This document shows positions 51,121 to 60,229 of a stretch of DNA of 64,000 bases, in pieces. A model generated the notes under the pieces. The model was given only the letters and a program-made list of their open reading frames with translations, was not told the origin of the DNA and searched no databases. A program made the translations under genes and the position numbers. Source of the stretch: Candidatus Fermentithermobacillus carboniphilus (GTDB lineage Bacteria; Bacillota; Sulfobacillia; Fermentithermobacillales; Fermentithermobacillaceae); assembly GCA_018208355.1 (NCBI GenBank), contig CP062796.1:363217-427216 (forward strand), written 5' to 3'. The first letter of the stretch is position 1, and each line of letters starts with the position of its first letter.

Positions 51121-51754
51121 TTTCGTCGCTGCCCCCTCCCCGAGGTTTTACCGCCTTCTCGCGAGCCTCCCCGACTACCTCGACAAGACCTACAGCCAGG
51201 ATGGAGCTGATCACCGCCGCGTCAAAAGCCCCGGCACCTCCGAAGAAAACCGTCCCGGGGATGCGCATGACGGCCAGTTCAATCCAGTGAAAAATGTCCG
51301 CCAGGACGATCCCGCCGAGACCGCCCACGAAAGCGGCCCTTCTAGACCTCCCCGCAAGAGCCGCTATGATGCCTGCGGCTATCCCGTAAATCAACATGGG
51401 GGTCACCCGCATCCACTGTTCCTCTGGGCTCAGGACCTTCGAAAGCCCCCAGACCACTGCCCCCGTTACGATGGCAGACATGATGGCGCGCGCTTTCTCG
51501 TGAGTTTCGTCTGCCGTGCCTATCAACCACACCGCCACGATCACTGGTATGATTCCACCTCCGACGTTGACGCGGACTGTGACGGGCGTTCGCAGGAGCG
51601 TGAAGTCGACGAACGTTCCAGCAGCCATGGCCACTATTATCGCAAGGGCCGCCCGGTCAGTGAGTCTCATCCGGTCGAGCACCCGGTGAAGCACTCCGAA
51701 GAAAATGAGGATGGCCACAATTATCAGGATTACCGTCCCGATTGGTAAACCCAA
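51107..51754 (-). CDS. DUF1614-type membrane protein
   Basis: A 215-residue membrane protein with about six hydrophobic segments (VILIIVAILIFFGVL; AALAIIVAMAAGTFVDF; VNVGGGIIPVIVAVWLIG; AIVTGAVVWGL; MLIYGIAAGIIAALAG; AFVGGLGGIVLADIFHWIEL). The VNVGGGIIPV motif fits DUF1614, a family seen in Clostridia near sporulation genes. TTG 51754 has GAGGGGGGA upstream, and the longer frame is non-conserved. It is first in the operon with spoIIP, YIEGIA, its partner and DUF3189, and starts just after the ispH-rpsA terminator. Confidence 0.75.
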   Translation of the reverse strand: MGLPIGTVILIIVAILIFFGVLHRVLDRMRLTDRAALAIIVAMAAGTFVDFTLLRTPVTVRVNVGGGIIPVIVAVWLIGTADETHEKARAIMSAIVTGAVVWGLSKVLSPEEQWMRVTPMLIYGIAAGIIAALAGRSRRAAFVGGLGGIVLADIFHWIELAVMRIPGTVFFGGAGAFDAAVISSILAVGLVEVVGEAREKAVKPRGGGSDENAGQ

Positions 51755-51814
51755 GAAAAATCCCCCCTCGTTTCTTTCGAGAACTAGCGTTTCCAGGGGG
51801 TTTTGAGGTTTATT

Positions 51815-51856
51815 CCAAACAAAAACTTCGCGGGAAGGCAAACCGCCTATCCCGCG
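51815..51856 (-). terminator. Intrinsic terminator after ispH-rpsA
   Basis: CGCGGGA and TCCCGCG form a perfect 7-bp stem (51829-51856) with inner pairing, followed on the minus strand by AAGTTTTTGTTTGG. It separates ispH-rpsA from the DUF1614-spoIIP operon. Confidence 0.85.
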
Positions 51857-51910
51857 AAATACCCTCGTTTCTCTTTATCGCGAAAACCAAAGAGCCTGGT
51901 CTACAGACCT

Positions 51911-54019
51911 TCAAGCTTCGGGCTTTGTCTCGCCATTTTCAGCCACTGCAGGGCCCTGGGCTTCCGGGTCAACAAGCCCTTCGGAGGTGACGGTCTTCTC
52001 CTTCGTCTCAAGCAGCGTCTGGTCTGCCTGTTTTATGCTGAGGCTGATCTTGCGCTCTTCGGGCCTCACCCGGAGCACCTTGACCATAACCCGGTCTCCG
52101 GCGTTTACCTCTTCCTCAGGTTTGGTGATGTGCTTCGAAGAAATCTCGGATATGTGTACAAGACCTTCCACACCCGGCTCGAGTTCCACAAACGCCCCGA
52201 AAGGAGCTGTCCTGGTGACTTCCCCTTCCACGACAGAACCTACCGGATACTTGTTTTCCACAGAATCCCATGGATCTGGCAGCACCTGTTTGCGCCCTAG
52301 GGAGATTTTTCCCTTTTCTTTATCGACTCTCAAGACCTTGACCTCGATTTCCTGCCCTTCCTTGACTACCTCGGAAGGATGCTTAACTCTTCCCCAGGAC
52401 AGTTCGGAAATGTGCAAAAGACCATCAACGCCGCCCAGGTCGACGAAGACGCCGAAATCTGTGATGCCTTTTACCACGCCCCGCCTGACCTGCCCCTCGG
52501 CTATGGTCGCCCACGTCTCCTGGCAAAGCCTCTCGTGCTCTTCTTCCAGGACCACCCTCTGGGATAGGATTACCCGGTTCTTTGACCTATCCAGTTCCAG
52601 CACTTTCATACGTAGCGTCTTGCCCACATATTTGGATAGATCATTGACGTACCCGCGTTCTACCTGGGAGGCGGGAACGAATCCGCGAAGCCCCACATCG
52701 ACTACAAGCCCTCCCTTGACCTCCTGAACCACGGGAGCCTCAATGATCGTCTTTTCCCTGTACGCTTCCTCAAGTCGCCGCCAGGCGAGTTCCTCGTCGG
52801 CCTTCCGTTTGGAGAGTCGTAGGCCTCCTTCGCCAGAATCAGCGCTCAGGACATAGACCATGATTTCGTCTCCCGGTGAAAGCTTTTCCGGCTGGAAGGC
52901 GCCTTTTCTCTGAAGTTCCGACGCAGGGATGAGGCCTTCGGACTTGTACCCGACATCCACGAGGACCCCGTTGTCGTCAACCGAAACGACCCGTCCTCTT
53001 ACGATCTGCCCTTCCTGCAGTGTCTTGAAGGATTGGTCGTAAAGTTCTTTTGCCGTCCTATCGCCTGCGACGCCCACCTCGCCTTGTTCGCTTTCCGGCG
53101 TCTTACCGCCTTGGTTAGCCGCAGATCCACTTTCTTCTTTTTCCCTGAGTTCTTCTGGCTTATCTTCCTGGTTGGACTTCTGCAATTCCTCCACCTTGCC
53201 TACAACCTCCTTTATAACCCGGTCCGGAGTAGACGCACCCGCCGCCACGCCTACCCTGCGCTTGCCCGAAAGCCACCCGGGCAAGACATCATCGGCCGAC
53301 TCGACTAAATAAGCTTCTGCACCGTTCTCCCTGGCTATCCTCAACAGCTGGTTGGTGTTGGCGCTTGTCCTTCCTCCCACCACGAGTACAAGGTCACACT
53401 CTTTCGCCAGCTCGAGGGTGGCCATTTGTCGTTCTTCGGTGGCAGTGCAGATAGTATTCGCGAGTTCAACCGAAATACCTCTTTTTTTCAGCTCGTTTAT
53501 GACTTTTTCAACCTCATTTTTCCTCGCAGTCGTCTGGGCTATCACCGCCACGGGGCGGCCTTCGAGGTTTTTTACAGCTTGGTCCAGTTCGGAGGCATCT
53601 CTGACGCATAAAGCACCGGCCCCCGCGTGAGAAAGGATCGACCGGACTTCCGGATGTTCTCGGTCGCCTACCAAAAGCACGATCTTTCCCGAAGCCGTGA
53701 ACTCTTTCGCCTTTTTTTGAGCCCTCAAAACAAAAGGACACGTAGCATCTATGATCCTCACGTCAGGCAGGCGGCGCATCTCTTCGAGAGTGGTACCATG
53801 AGTCCTGAGGACAAGAGTCCCCTCACGAGCTTCTTCGGGAGTCCGGGCCATCCTCACGCCTCTTTCCAGAAGACTCTGCACAACAGCCGGATTGTGGATT
53901 ACGGGTCCGAGCGTCCAAATAGGGTAGGGGCCTTCATCGAGAGCTCGTTCAACCATGTCGATGGCTCTCCTGACGCCGAAACAGTATCCCCTGAAACGAG
54001 CAAGTTTTATCTCAGTCAC
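51911..54019 (-). CDS. Fused HMBPP reductase (IspH) and ribosomal protein S1
   Basis: A 702-residue two-part protein. Residues 1-280 are IspH/LytB, the last enzyme of the MEP isoprenoid pathway: Fe-S cysteines in GYCFGVRRAI, DATCPFV, and NTICTATEERQ, plus LVVGGRTSANTNQL. A charged linker follows (about 285-345). Four S1 RNA-binding repeats come next (GVLVDVGYKSEGLIPASEL; GLVVDVGLRGFVPASQV; GVFVDLGGVDGLLHISEL; GAFVELEPGVEGLVHISEI). This fusion is known in Clostridia. GTG 54019 overlaps the plsC stop (GTGA). Confidence 0.97.
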   Translation of the reverse strand: MTEIKLARFRGYCFGVRRAIDMVERALDEGPYPIWTLGPVIHNPAVVQSLLERGVRMARTPEEAREGTLVLRTHGTTLEEMRRLPDVRIIDATCPFVLRAQKKAKEFTASGKIVLLVGDREHPEVRSILSHAGAGALCVRDASELDQAVKNLEGRPVAVIAQTTARKNEVEKVINELKKRGISVELANTICTATEERQMATLELAKECDLVLVVGGRTSANTNQLLRIARENGAEAYLVESADDVLPGWLSGKRRVGVAAGASTPDRVIKEVVGKVEELQKSNQEDKPEELREKEESGSAANQGGKTPESEQGEVGVAGDRTAKELYDQSFKTLQEGQIVRGRVVSVDDNGVLVDVGYKSEGLIPASELQRKGAFQPEKLSPGDEIMVYVLSADSGEGGLRLSKRKADEELAWRRLEEAYREKTIIEAPVVQEVKGGLVVDVGLRGFVPASQVERGYVNDLSKYVGKTLRMKVLELDRSKNRVILSQRVVLEEEHERLCQETWATIAEGQVRRGVVKGITDFGVFVDLGGVDGLLHISELSWGRVKHPSEVVKEGQEIEVKVLRVDKEKGKISLGRKQVLPDPWDSVENKYPVGSVVEGEVTRTAPFGAFVELEPGVEGLVHISEISSKHITKPEEEVNAGDRVMVKVLRVRPEERKISLSIKQADQTLLETKEKTVTSEGLVDPEAQGPAVAENGETKPEA

Positions 54020-54615
54020 GCTGCCTCATCGGGAGCCAGCCGCTCCCACAACGTCCTGATGGCCGACATAATGTCTTCAGCTCCGCGCTTGAGGTCGGAT
54101 GAAAGCTGCCCTGTGCCAGCCTTCAGGTAAAATGGGTCACCGCATGCGACCCGTATGGTTTTTCTAAACCCGTAGCTACCTCTTATGGCCACGGGAAAAA
54201 GGGGAGCCCCCGACTTCAAAGCAAGAAGGGCTGCACCTGGGTGAATCTCTCCCAGCCGGTCACGGTTTTTCTGTCTAGTGCCTTCCGGAAATATTCCGAC
54301 CACCTCGCCGTTCTTCAGGACGTTCAACCCCTCCTTAATGGCGCTGATGTCAACTTTGTTCCTGTTCACGGGAAACGCATAGAGTTTTCGAAGGATCCAG
54401 CCGAAAACGGGGTAGCCGAAAAGTTCCTTCTTCGCCATGAAATGAAGGGGGCGATCTAGAAGACATGCCACAAGCGGGGGATCCCACCACGAGATGTGGT
54501 TGGCACACACTACGACCGGTCCCTCTTTCGGGAGGTTCGATAGCCCCTCGACTTCGACCTTGAAAAGAATTTTGATAATCAGAGTGAACAGGCACCTGGC
54601 AAATCGGTAGAACAC
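54016..54615 (-). CDS. plsC: 1-acyl-sn-glycerol-3-phosphate acyltransferase
   Basis: Makes phosphatidic acid from lysophosphatidic acid. At 199 residues it has the four acyltransferase blocks: CANHISWWDPP (NHx4D), MAKKELFGYPVFGWIL, GIFPEGTRQKNRD, and the PVAIRGSY region. A short N-terminal hydrophobic segment anchors it. GTG 54615 starts within the 3' end of cmk (37-base overlap), with GAGGTGAAAG upstream. Together with plsY and gpsA it completes the acyl-transfer part of phospholipid synthesis in this window. Confidence 0.95.
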   Translation of the reverse strand: MFYRFARCLFTLIIKILFKVEVEGLSNLPKEGPVVVCANHISWWDPPLVACLLDRPLHFMAKKELFGYPVFGWILRKLYAFPVNRNKVDISAIKEGLNVLKNGEVVGIFPEGTRQKNRDRLGEIHPGAALLALKSGAPLFPVAIRGSYGFRKTIRVACGDPFYLKAGTGQLSSDLKRGAEDIMSAIRTLWERLAPDEAA

Positions 54616-55307
54616 GAGGCTTTCACCTCACATAGCCGGAGAATCTCGGCGAGGACCTCATCGGGGGTCTTGCCGGTGCTGTCGATCAGGACCGCATCGT
54701 CCACTTTGACTAACCTGCCCCAGTCCCTTTCGAGATCTTTTCGGTCCCTCTCTTTTAGCTCATGCAATACTTCTTCCAGGTCTATGTCAATTCCTTTTTC
54801 CCTCAGCTCCTTCCACCTCCGGCGGGCTCTTTCCTCAAGGTCAGCGGTCAAGAAGACTTTCACCTCGGCATCGGGCATGACCACGCTGGTGATGTCCCGC
54901 CCTTCCATGACCACGCCGCCTCCTTCGGCAAACTTTCTCTGAAGCGACACCAGGACCTCCCTGACAGGCCGCGACATGGCCAGGAGTTTCACGGCTCTGT
55001 CGGTTTCCGGGGTGCGGAGCTTGTCTGTCACTTCCCTCCCGTCTAGGAAGACCCTAAATACCCCGTTATCCTCCCGAACGTCCATTTTTACCGAGGAAGC
55101 CATAGCCCCAAGCGTTTCGTGGTCGTCAAGAGAGATATTCCGTTCTCGGGCCAGAACGGCGAGAGCGCGGTACATAGCCCCTGTATCCAGGTAAAGATAA
55201 CCCAGAGCACGGGCCACTTTTCGGGCTACCGTACTCTTTCCTGCGCCTGCCGGTCCGTCTATAGCTATCTTCAGTTTTCTGTGCTTGCGGTCAGATAAGC
55301 GGTTCAT
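54579..55307 (-). CDS. cmk: Cytidylate kinase
   Basis: Phosphorylates CMP/dCMP. The 242 residues show the P-loop IAIDGPAGAGKSTVARKVA, YLDTGAMYRALA, VVMEGRDITSVVMPDAEVK (in parts), LEERARRRWKEL and RDRKDLERDWGRLVKVDDAVLIDST (in parts). The extra C-terminal 25 residues overlap the plsC start. Order cmk-plsC-ispH-rpsA is a standard Clostridia arrangement. ATG 55307 has a CCGGGGAA site. Confidence 0.96.
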   Translation of the reverse strand: MNRLSDRKHRKLKIAIDGPAGAGKSTVARKVARALGYLYLDTGAMYRALAVLARERNISLDDHETLGAMASSVKMDVREDNGVFRVFLDGREVTDKLRTPETDRAVKLLAMSRPVREVLVSLQRKFAEGGGVVMEGRDITSVVMPDAEVKVFLTADLEERARRRWKELREKGIDIDLEEVLHELKERDRKDLERDWGRLVKVDDAVLIDSTGKTPDEVLAEILRLCEVKASCSTDLPGACSL

Positions 55308-55348
55308 TTCCCCGGTGATTTCTCTATGGTTGTCCTGGAATCCTTTCG

Positions 55349-55921
55349 TCAGCGCCTTCTTTCGACCTGTTTTTCTACTGTCGCTTCATTTCCGGTTTTT
55401 GTCCTGACGCGCCCAAGGAGCACGATGCCTTTCCCCTTCACCCACGTTCCGATTTTGGGAGAAACCACGTTTTCACTGGTCGAAGAGACCACCACGTTTA
55501 TCGTACCCTTATCGGACAGGATTTCGACAAGATCTCCATCTTTGCAGCTCACCACGCCGTCTTCGACTGACAGCCTCTTGACCGCCCTACCGTTGACCAA
55601 GACCCACAGAGCTCCCTGGGGCCTTCCGATGAACCTGAGGCAAATCGTCGCAACTCTCCCCGCAGCAATATCTCCCGCATTCACCGGAGGCCATTCGATC
55701 CAGGTCTCGGCAGGCTCTTTTAGTCCCGCTACCGCCCTCGATAGTGGCTCCCCTTCCAGCCGGATGGATTCATTCAGAAGGCGCCTCATATCATCAAAAC
55801 GCAGAAGCCCCTGAATGACGCCGACCACGCAGAGGAAAGTCACCACGAATCTCACGTAACGCGTTTCGAAGGAGCGCTCCCTGAGGACCTTTCTGGTCCT
55901 TCTTCTCCTCATGATACCCAT
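55349..55921 (-). CDS. Hypothetical protein with one membrane anchor
   Basis: A 190-residue protein. A basic N-terminus (RRRRTRKVLRERSF) is followed by one membrane helix (about residues 25-42, FVVTFLCVVGVIQGLL) and an external domain of about 145 residues rich in beta-type sequence: WVLVNGRAVKRLSVEDGVVSCKDGDLVEIL (in parts), INVVVSSTSENVVSPKIGTW. The IVV and NGR blocks suggest an OB- or SH3-like fold. I do not recognise the family. It lies 41 bases upstream of cmk and is probably co-transcribed with it. Confidence 0.65.
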   Translation of the reverse strand: MGIMRRRRTRKVLRERSFETRYVRFVVTFLCVVGVIQGLLRFDDMRRLLNESIRLEGEPLSRAVAGLKEPAETWIEWPPVNAGDIAAGRVATICLRFIGRPQGALWVLVNGRAVKRLSVEDGVVSCKDGDLVEILSDKGTINVVVSSTSENVVSPKIGTWVKGKGIVLLGRVRTKTGNEATVEKQVERRR

Positions 55922-56044
55922 TTTGCTAAAAACCCCTCGCGAATCTTGGTATTTGACATACTTCCCGCTCGAGAATTACGCTATTACGTAGGATTTCCTG
56001 AATATTCCCTTTGATTTTCCCGTCAGCGACCGGAGGTGGAAAAA

Positions 56045-56833
56045 GTGCGTTGCATAGATCTCAACACCGATACTGGCGAGAGTTTCGGCAGGTGGACCCT
56101 GGGTGCCGACGAGGAACTCATCTCTTTCGTATCTTCCGCCAACATAGCCTGCGGGATGCACGCCGGCGACCCGTTGGTCATGGACAGGACCGTGGAGACC
56201 TGCCGGAAGAAGGGCGTCTCCGTGGGCGCCCATCCCGGGTTCCCGGATCTTCAAGGCTTTGGCCGAAGAGAAATGCGGATGACGACCAAAGAAGTAGAGT
56301 CATACGTGTTGTACCAGATTGGGGCTCTCCAGGCATTCTGTGGGTCTTTCGGGCTCAGGCTATCCCACGTCAAACCTCATGGTGCACTGTACAATATGGC
56401 TGCCACCGACATGGAGCTGGCTCTTTCAGTTGCCCGCGGTGTAGCTAGGGCCGGCAACGACCTCATCCTAGTGGGACTCGCAGGCTCCCTGTTGCTGGAC
56501 GCAGCTGACAGGATAGGCATACCCAGGGCATCCGAAGGGTTCTGCGACCGGGCATACAACCCTGATGGAACCCTCATGCCCAGGTCTTCGCCGGGGGCGG
56601 TCATCACCGACATCTCCGAGATCGCTTCCCGCGCTGTGCGGATGGTCAAAGATGGAGTGGTCTTATCCTCGGATGGCAAGGAAATCCCCCTCCGCGTGGA
56701 TACTATCTGTGTGCACGGAGACACACCAGGTGCAGCAAAAATAGCGAAGGCAATAAAGGAGGCGCTATCCGAAAACGGAATCGAGATAGTCCCCCTACCA
56801 AAGGTTCTGGCAGTCCGCAGCCCGCGCCAGTGA
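56045..56833 (+). CDS. pxpA: 5-oxoprolinase subunit A (LamB/YcsF family)
   Basis: Subunit of ATP-dependent 5-oxoprolinase, which opens pyroglutamate to glutamate. The 262 residues carry the family blocks: IDLNTDTGESFGRW, SSANIACGMHAGDPLVMDRTV (in parts), GVSVGAHPGFPDLQGFGRR (in parts), LSHVKPHGALYN, and DTICVHGDTPGA. The GTG at 56045 has GGAGGT seven bases upstream; an in-frame GTG nine bases earlier overlaps that site. It lies 101 bases before the fused pxpBC. Confidence 0.93.
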   Translation: MRCIDLNTDTGESFGRWTLGADEELISFVSSANIACGMHAGDPLVMDRTVETCRKKGVSVGAHPGFPDLQGFGRREMRMTTKEVESYVLYQIGALQAFCGSFGLRLSHVKPHGALYNMAATDMELALSVARGVARAGNDLILVGLAGSLLLDAADRIGIPRASEGFCDRAYNPDGTLMPRSSPGAVITDISEIASRAVRMVKDGVVLSSDGKEIPLRVDTICVHGDTPGAAKIAKAIKEALSENGIEIVPLPKVLAVRSPRQ

Positions 56834-56934
56834 TGGGGAACAGCACGCCGCGATAAAGGCGGGAGCATCTTGGGCCAAATGGAAAACCAAGTATCGCTCA
56901 ATAATCTGAGGAGCTTCTTCTGGAGGTAAACAAG

Positions 56935-58647
56935 ATGGACAAGCCGGAGTTTCACTTTCTCGGCGACTCTGCCATCCTGGCTACTTTTTCGAGGACCATC
57001 TCGGAGGAGATCAACGACCTTGTGCTATGGGTTTCGGCTACGCTTGAGGGCATGTGCCTCCCCGGAGTCTCGGAAGTCCAACCGGCATATTCCTCCCTCT
57101 GCGTCCATTTCGATCCTTCTCAGATCAGGGGTTCGTACCTCGTGGACCTGATAGAAAGAATCGCAGAAAAGGCGAAACCGCCCGAGGACCAAACAGGGCG
57201 CCCAGGGCAGGTCGTCGAAATTCAGGTGGTTTACGGAGGAGAAAACGGACCCGACCTGGACTGGGCTTGCAACCACCTGGGTATCCCCAGAGAGGAACTT
57301 ATCCGCCGTCACTCAGAGAGGCTCTACAGGGTATTCATGGTCGGGTTTACGCCGGGTTTCCCTTATCTCGGAGGCATGGACGAAACGATCGCCCTACCCA
57401 GGCTACCGGAACCCCGCAAACTCGTCCCTGCCGGGTCCGTGGGGATAGCAGGGAAACAGACGGGGATCTATCCGTGGGATTCGCCAGGAGGCTGGCGCAT
57501 AATTGGCCGGACCAGTGCCGAGCTTTTCTCACCCTACAGGGACCCACCATCCCTCCTCAAACCCGGCGACTACGTCAGATTTGTCCCGGTGAGTGGCAAT
57601 GAGTGGTTCCCGGCCCACGGTAACGCCGAACGTACAGGCCTGTTACCGGATAAAGATACTCCAGGTAGGCATCTGCCTAGAGGGCCCGAGCTTACCGGGA
57701 GCCTCCGTACCGAAGCATCCGTCCTTGGAAGACTCACCGGCACGGAGCTGCCCGGACTCGCTATAGAGGATCCCGGGTTCCTGTCACTAGTAGTGGACCG
57801 GGGACGATTTGGCTACCGCAAGTACGGAGTACCCGTTGCAGGGGCCACGGATTCCCGTTCTTTCGCTCTGGCCAACCTCCTGTGCCAAAACGACCCGGGC
57901 GATGCCGCCATTGAATTCACGCTCAAAGGCCCTTCGATGGTGGCTCTCACCGACCTGACCGTGGCCATCACGGGAGCACCCTGTGAAGTCACCGTTGACG
58001 GGAGGCCTGTCCCGCAAAACGCCCCCGTTTTCCTGCGCAAAGGCTCAAAACTTCAAGTGGGAACGGTACGTGCGGCTTGCCGGGGATACATAGCCGTTTC
58101 CGGAGGGATACGCGTACCGGTGGTCCTGGGATCCAGATCCACCTACCTCAGGGGCAAGTTCGGCGGTTTCGAGGGCAGGCATCTAAAGAGTGGGGACACG
58201 CTATGTGTTGGGCCAGCACCGGAGCACGTTTACGTAACCCGCTCTAACCGCGCAACACCCGTGCCGCAACACCTGTTTATCGAACGCCTCACCCTCGGAG
58301 AAACCATCTTGAGAGTCTTGCCGGGACCTGAAGCGACCCCAAAGTCTCTCGAGATTCTATCCAAAGCCACCTATACCGTTCGGCCCGATTCAGACCGCAT
58401 GGGGCTCCGTCTCGAGGGTCCCGCAGTATTCGATGCTGGAGCAACCGACATACTGTCCTCACCCGTAGTCCCAGGCACCATCCAGGTGGCGTCCGACGGA
58501 AGGCCTATGCTCCTTTTGGCCGATGGCCAAACAACGGGAGGATACGCCCGGATCGCCACGGTAATCTCGAGGGATCTACCCCTAGCGGGTCAGGTTCGGG
58601 CAGGGGCGAAAATCCGGTTCAAAGTGTTGAATCCCTGGCAGCGCTGA
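56935..58647 (+). CDS. Fused 5-oxoprolinase subunits B and C (KipI-KipA type)
   Basis: A 570-residue fusion of PxpB and PxpC. Residues 1-225 are PxpB/KipI-like: FLGDSAILATF, VYRVFMVGFTPGFPYLGG-like (actual LYRVFMVGFTPGFPYLGG), PRKLVPAGSVGIAGKQTGIYPWDSPGGW in parts. Residues 265-570 are PxpC/KipA-like: DRGRFGYRKYGVPVAGATDS in pieces, GYIAVSGGIRVPVVLGSRSTY in pieces, GGFEGRHLKSGD and the ending GYARIATVIS. With PxpA it completes the enzyme. Its 3' end overlaps the convergent MATE gene by 29 bases. ATG 56935 has CTGGAGG upstream. Confidence 0.93.
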   Translation: MDKPEFHFLGDSAILATFSRTISEEINDLVLWVSATLEGMCLPGVSEVQPAYSSLCVHFDPSQIRGSYLVDLIERIAEKAKPPEDQTGRPGQVVEIQVVYGGENGPDLDWACNHLGIPREELIRRHSERLYRVFMVGFTPGFPYLGGMDETIALPRLPEPRKLVPAGSVGIAGKQTGIYPWDSPGGWRIIGRTSAELFSPYRDPPSLLKPGDYVRFVPVSGNEWFPAHGNAERTGLLPDKDTPGRHLPRGPELTGSLRTEASVLGRLTGTELPGLAIEDPGFLSLVVDRGRFGYRKYGVPVAGATDSRSFALANLLCQNDPGDAAIEFTLKGPSMVALTDLTVAITGAPCEVTVDGRPVPQNAPVFLRKGSKLQVGTVRAACRGYIAVSGGIRVPVVLGSRSTYLRGKFGGFEGRHLKSGDTLCVGPAPEHVYVTRSNRATPVPQHLFIERLTLGETILRVLPGPEATPKSLEILSKATYTVRPDSDRMGLRLEGPAVFDAGATDILSSPVVPGTIQVASDGRPMLLLADGQTTGGYARIATVISRDLPLAGQVRAGAKIRFKVLNPWQR

Positions 58648-60070
58648 CTTCGCGACCTGCATCAGGTCCAGGCCTCGTCACAACCTTGGCCTTCCATCTT
58701 CCGGAAACATAGTACAGCCAGTTCAGCGCAGCGCCCACCACCGGTGACGCGGCCAGAGCAATCCAGATCCCCCGGCTGCCGAGAAGCTTTGACAGATACG
58801 AAGCCAGGGGGATCCTCACAAGCCACAGAGTGACGACGGAGATGAGCATGGAGGGGAAGGTATCCCCTGCGCCGCGAAGGACTCCCGACAGGGTGAACAT
58901 GAGGCCGTAGGGGATGTACGCGAGTCCCATTGTCCTCAAATAAACCGACCCCTCAGCGAGGACCTCGGGGCTCGACGTGAACAATTCCAGCAGTACTTTT
59001 GGAAAGGCCACCGCCAAGAAGCTCACTATGCCCGTTATCCCCACGGTAAGGAGAACGCTCCAGCGCGTGACCTCTTTTACCCGGTCATATTTTTGAGCCC
59101 CCAGGTTCTGGCCAACCAATGCAGTGACAGAGAGGCCCACGGTCATGGCGGGCATAAAAGCGAACTGGTCCAGCCTGCCTCCGACCCCAAAAGAGGCCAC
59201 CACAACAGGTCCAAACCTGTTCACGATGGAAGTGAGCGTCAACATGCCAAGCGAGACGATTACCTGCTGAATCCCTGCGGGGAGCCCGATGCTGAAAGTG
59301 AGTTTCGTCAGATGCCTGTCGAGTTTCCAGCTATCCCGGTCTGTATCGAGTAACCCCGCTCTCAACAGGTGACGGACCCCGAGGACAGCTGAAAGGGCCT
59401 GTGCGATGACGGTGGCAAGGGCTGCACCGGTCACGCCCATGCGAGGTATGGGCCCTACGCCGAATATCATGATGGGATCGAGAACTATATTTAAGACTGT
59501 AGCATAAGCCAGGAAGACGAGAGGTGTACGCGAATCTCCCAGCCCACGTAAGACCGCCGATACGATGTTGTACGCAAACGTGACCAACGAACCTGACAGA
59601 AAAACCCCCAGATAGGATGAAGCGAGATCCAGGATCGCCGGCGGAGTATTGATCAAGCGGAGAATCTGTACCCTGAAGACGACTCCCGCAACCGAGGAGA
59701 CTATTCCCAGGATTCCGAGAAGCACGAAAGAGTTTCCGATGGTCTTTTTGACCATCCCCGCGTCCCGGGCTCCCGCATACTGAGCCACCAGAGTGGTCGC
59801 AGCCAAACTCAGTCCGGACACAAGGGCCAGGATAGCAAATATTATGGGAAAACTTACGGACACCGCAGCCAACGACTCGGTGCCCAGGAACTTTCCCACC
59901 CAGATGCTATCGACCGTGTTATACAGGGCTTGCAAGAGGTTGCCCAGAAACATCGGGATGGAAAAATTAATTAGGTGCCTCGGTATTGAGCCTTCAGTGA
60001 AATCTTGCCTCGAACCTTCTCGTTCTATCAGGGCCGGGACCTCCTCCGCACCTGGGTAATGAAACCTCAA
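58619..60070 (-). CDS. MATE family efflux protein
   Basis: A 483-residue transporter of the MATE family, exporting organic cations or drugs in exchange for Na+ or H+. It has twelve hydrophobic segments in two halves. Seen: LINFSIPMFLGNLLQALYN and VDSIWVGKFLG, GDSRTPLVFL, LDPIMIFG, and in the second half GLPAGIQQVIVSLG, VGQNLGAQKYDRV, GVLRGAGDTFPSM. The start is uncertain: TTG 60070 opens the frame without a good ribosome site, and conserved sequence begins about 25 codons later. Tail to tail with pxpBC. Confidence 0.9.
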   Translation of the reverse strand: MRFHYPGAEEVPALIEREGSRQDFTEGSIPRHLINFSIPMFLGNLLQALYNTVDSIWVGKFLGTESLAAVSVSFPIIFAILALVSGLSLAATTLVAQYAGARDAGMVKKTIGNSFVLLGILGIVSSVAGVVFRVQILRLINTPPAILDLASSYLGVFLSGSLVTFAYNIVSAVLRGLGDSRTPLVFLAYATVLNIVLDPIMIFGVGPIPRMGVTGAALATVIAQALSAVLGVRHLLRAGLLDTDRDSWKLDRHLTKLTFSIGLPAGIQQVIVSLGMLTLTSIVNRFGPVVVASFGVGGRLDQFAFMPAMTVGLSVTALVGQNLGAQKYDRVKEVTRWSVLLTVGITGIVSFLAVAFPKVLLELFTSSPEVLAEGSVYLRTMGLAYIPYGLMFTLSGVLRGAGDTFPSMLISVVTLWLVRIPLASYLSKLLGSRGIWIALAASPVVGAALNWLYYVSGRWKAKVVTRPGPDAGREVSAARDSTL

Positions 60071-60229
60071 TTAGAGTAAATCGCAATACATGATACCATA
60101 CCGGAACGAGAAAAGCTCCCGCCGCTCTTGAAGTACCGGCCCGAAAGTCCATGCCAGAGTACTGGCCGAGCACTGGCCCGAATACAAGGTCTATGCTACT
60201 CGTCCGGACCCCGGGTTTTCCAGCTCGCG

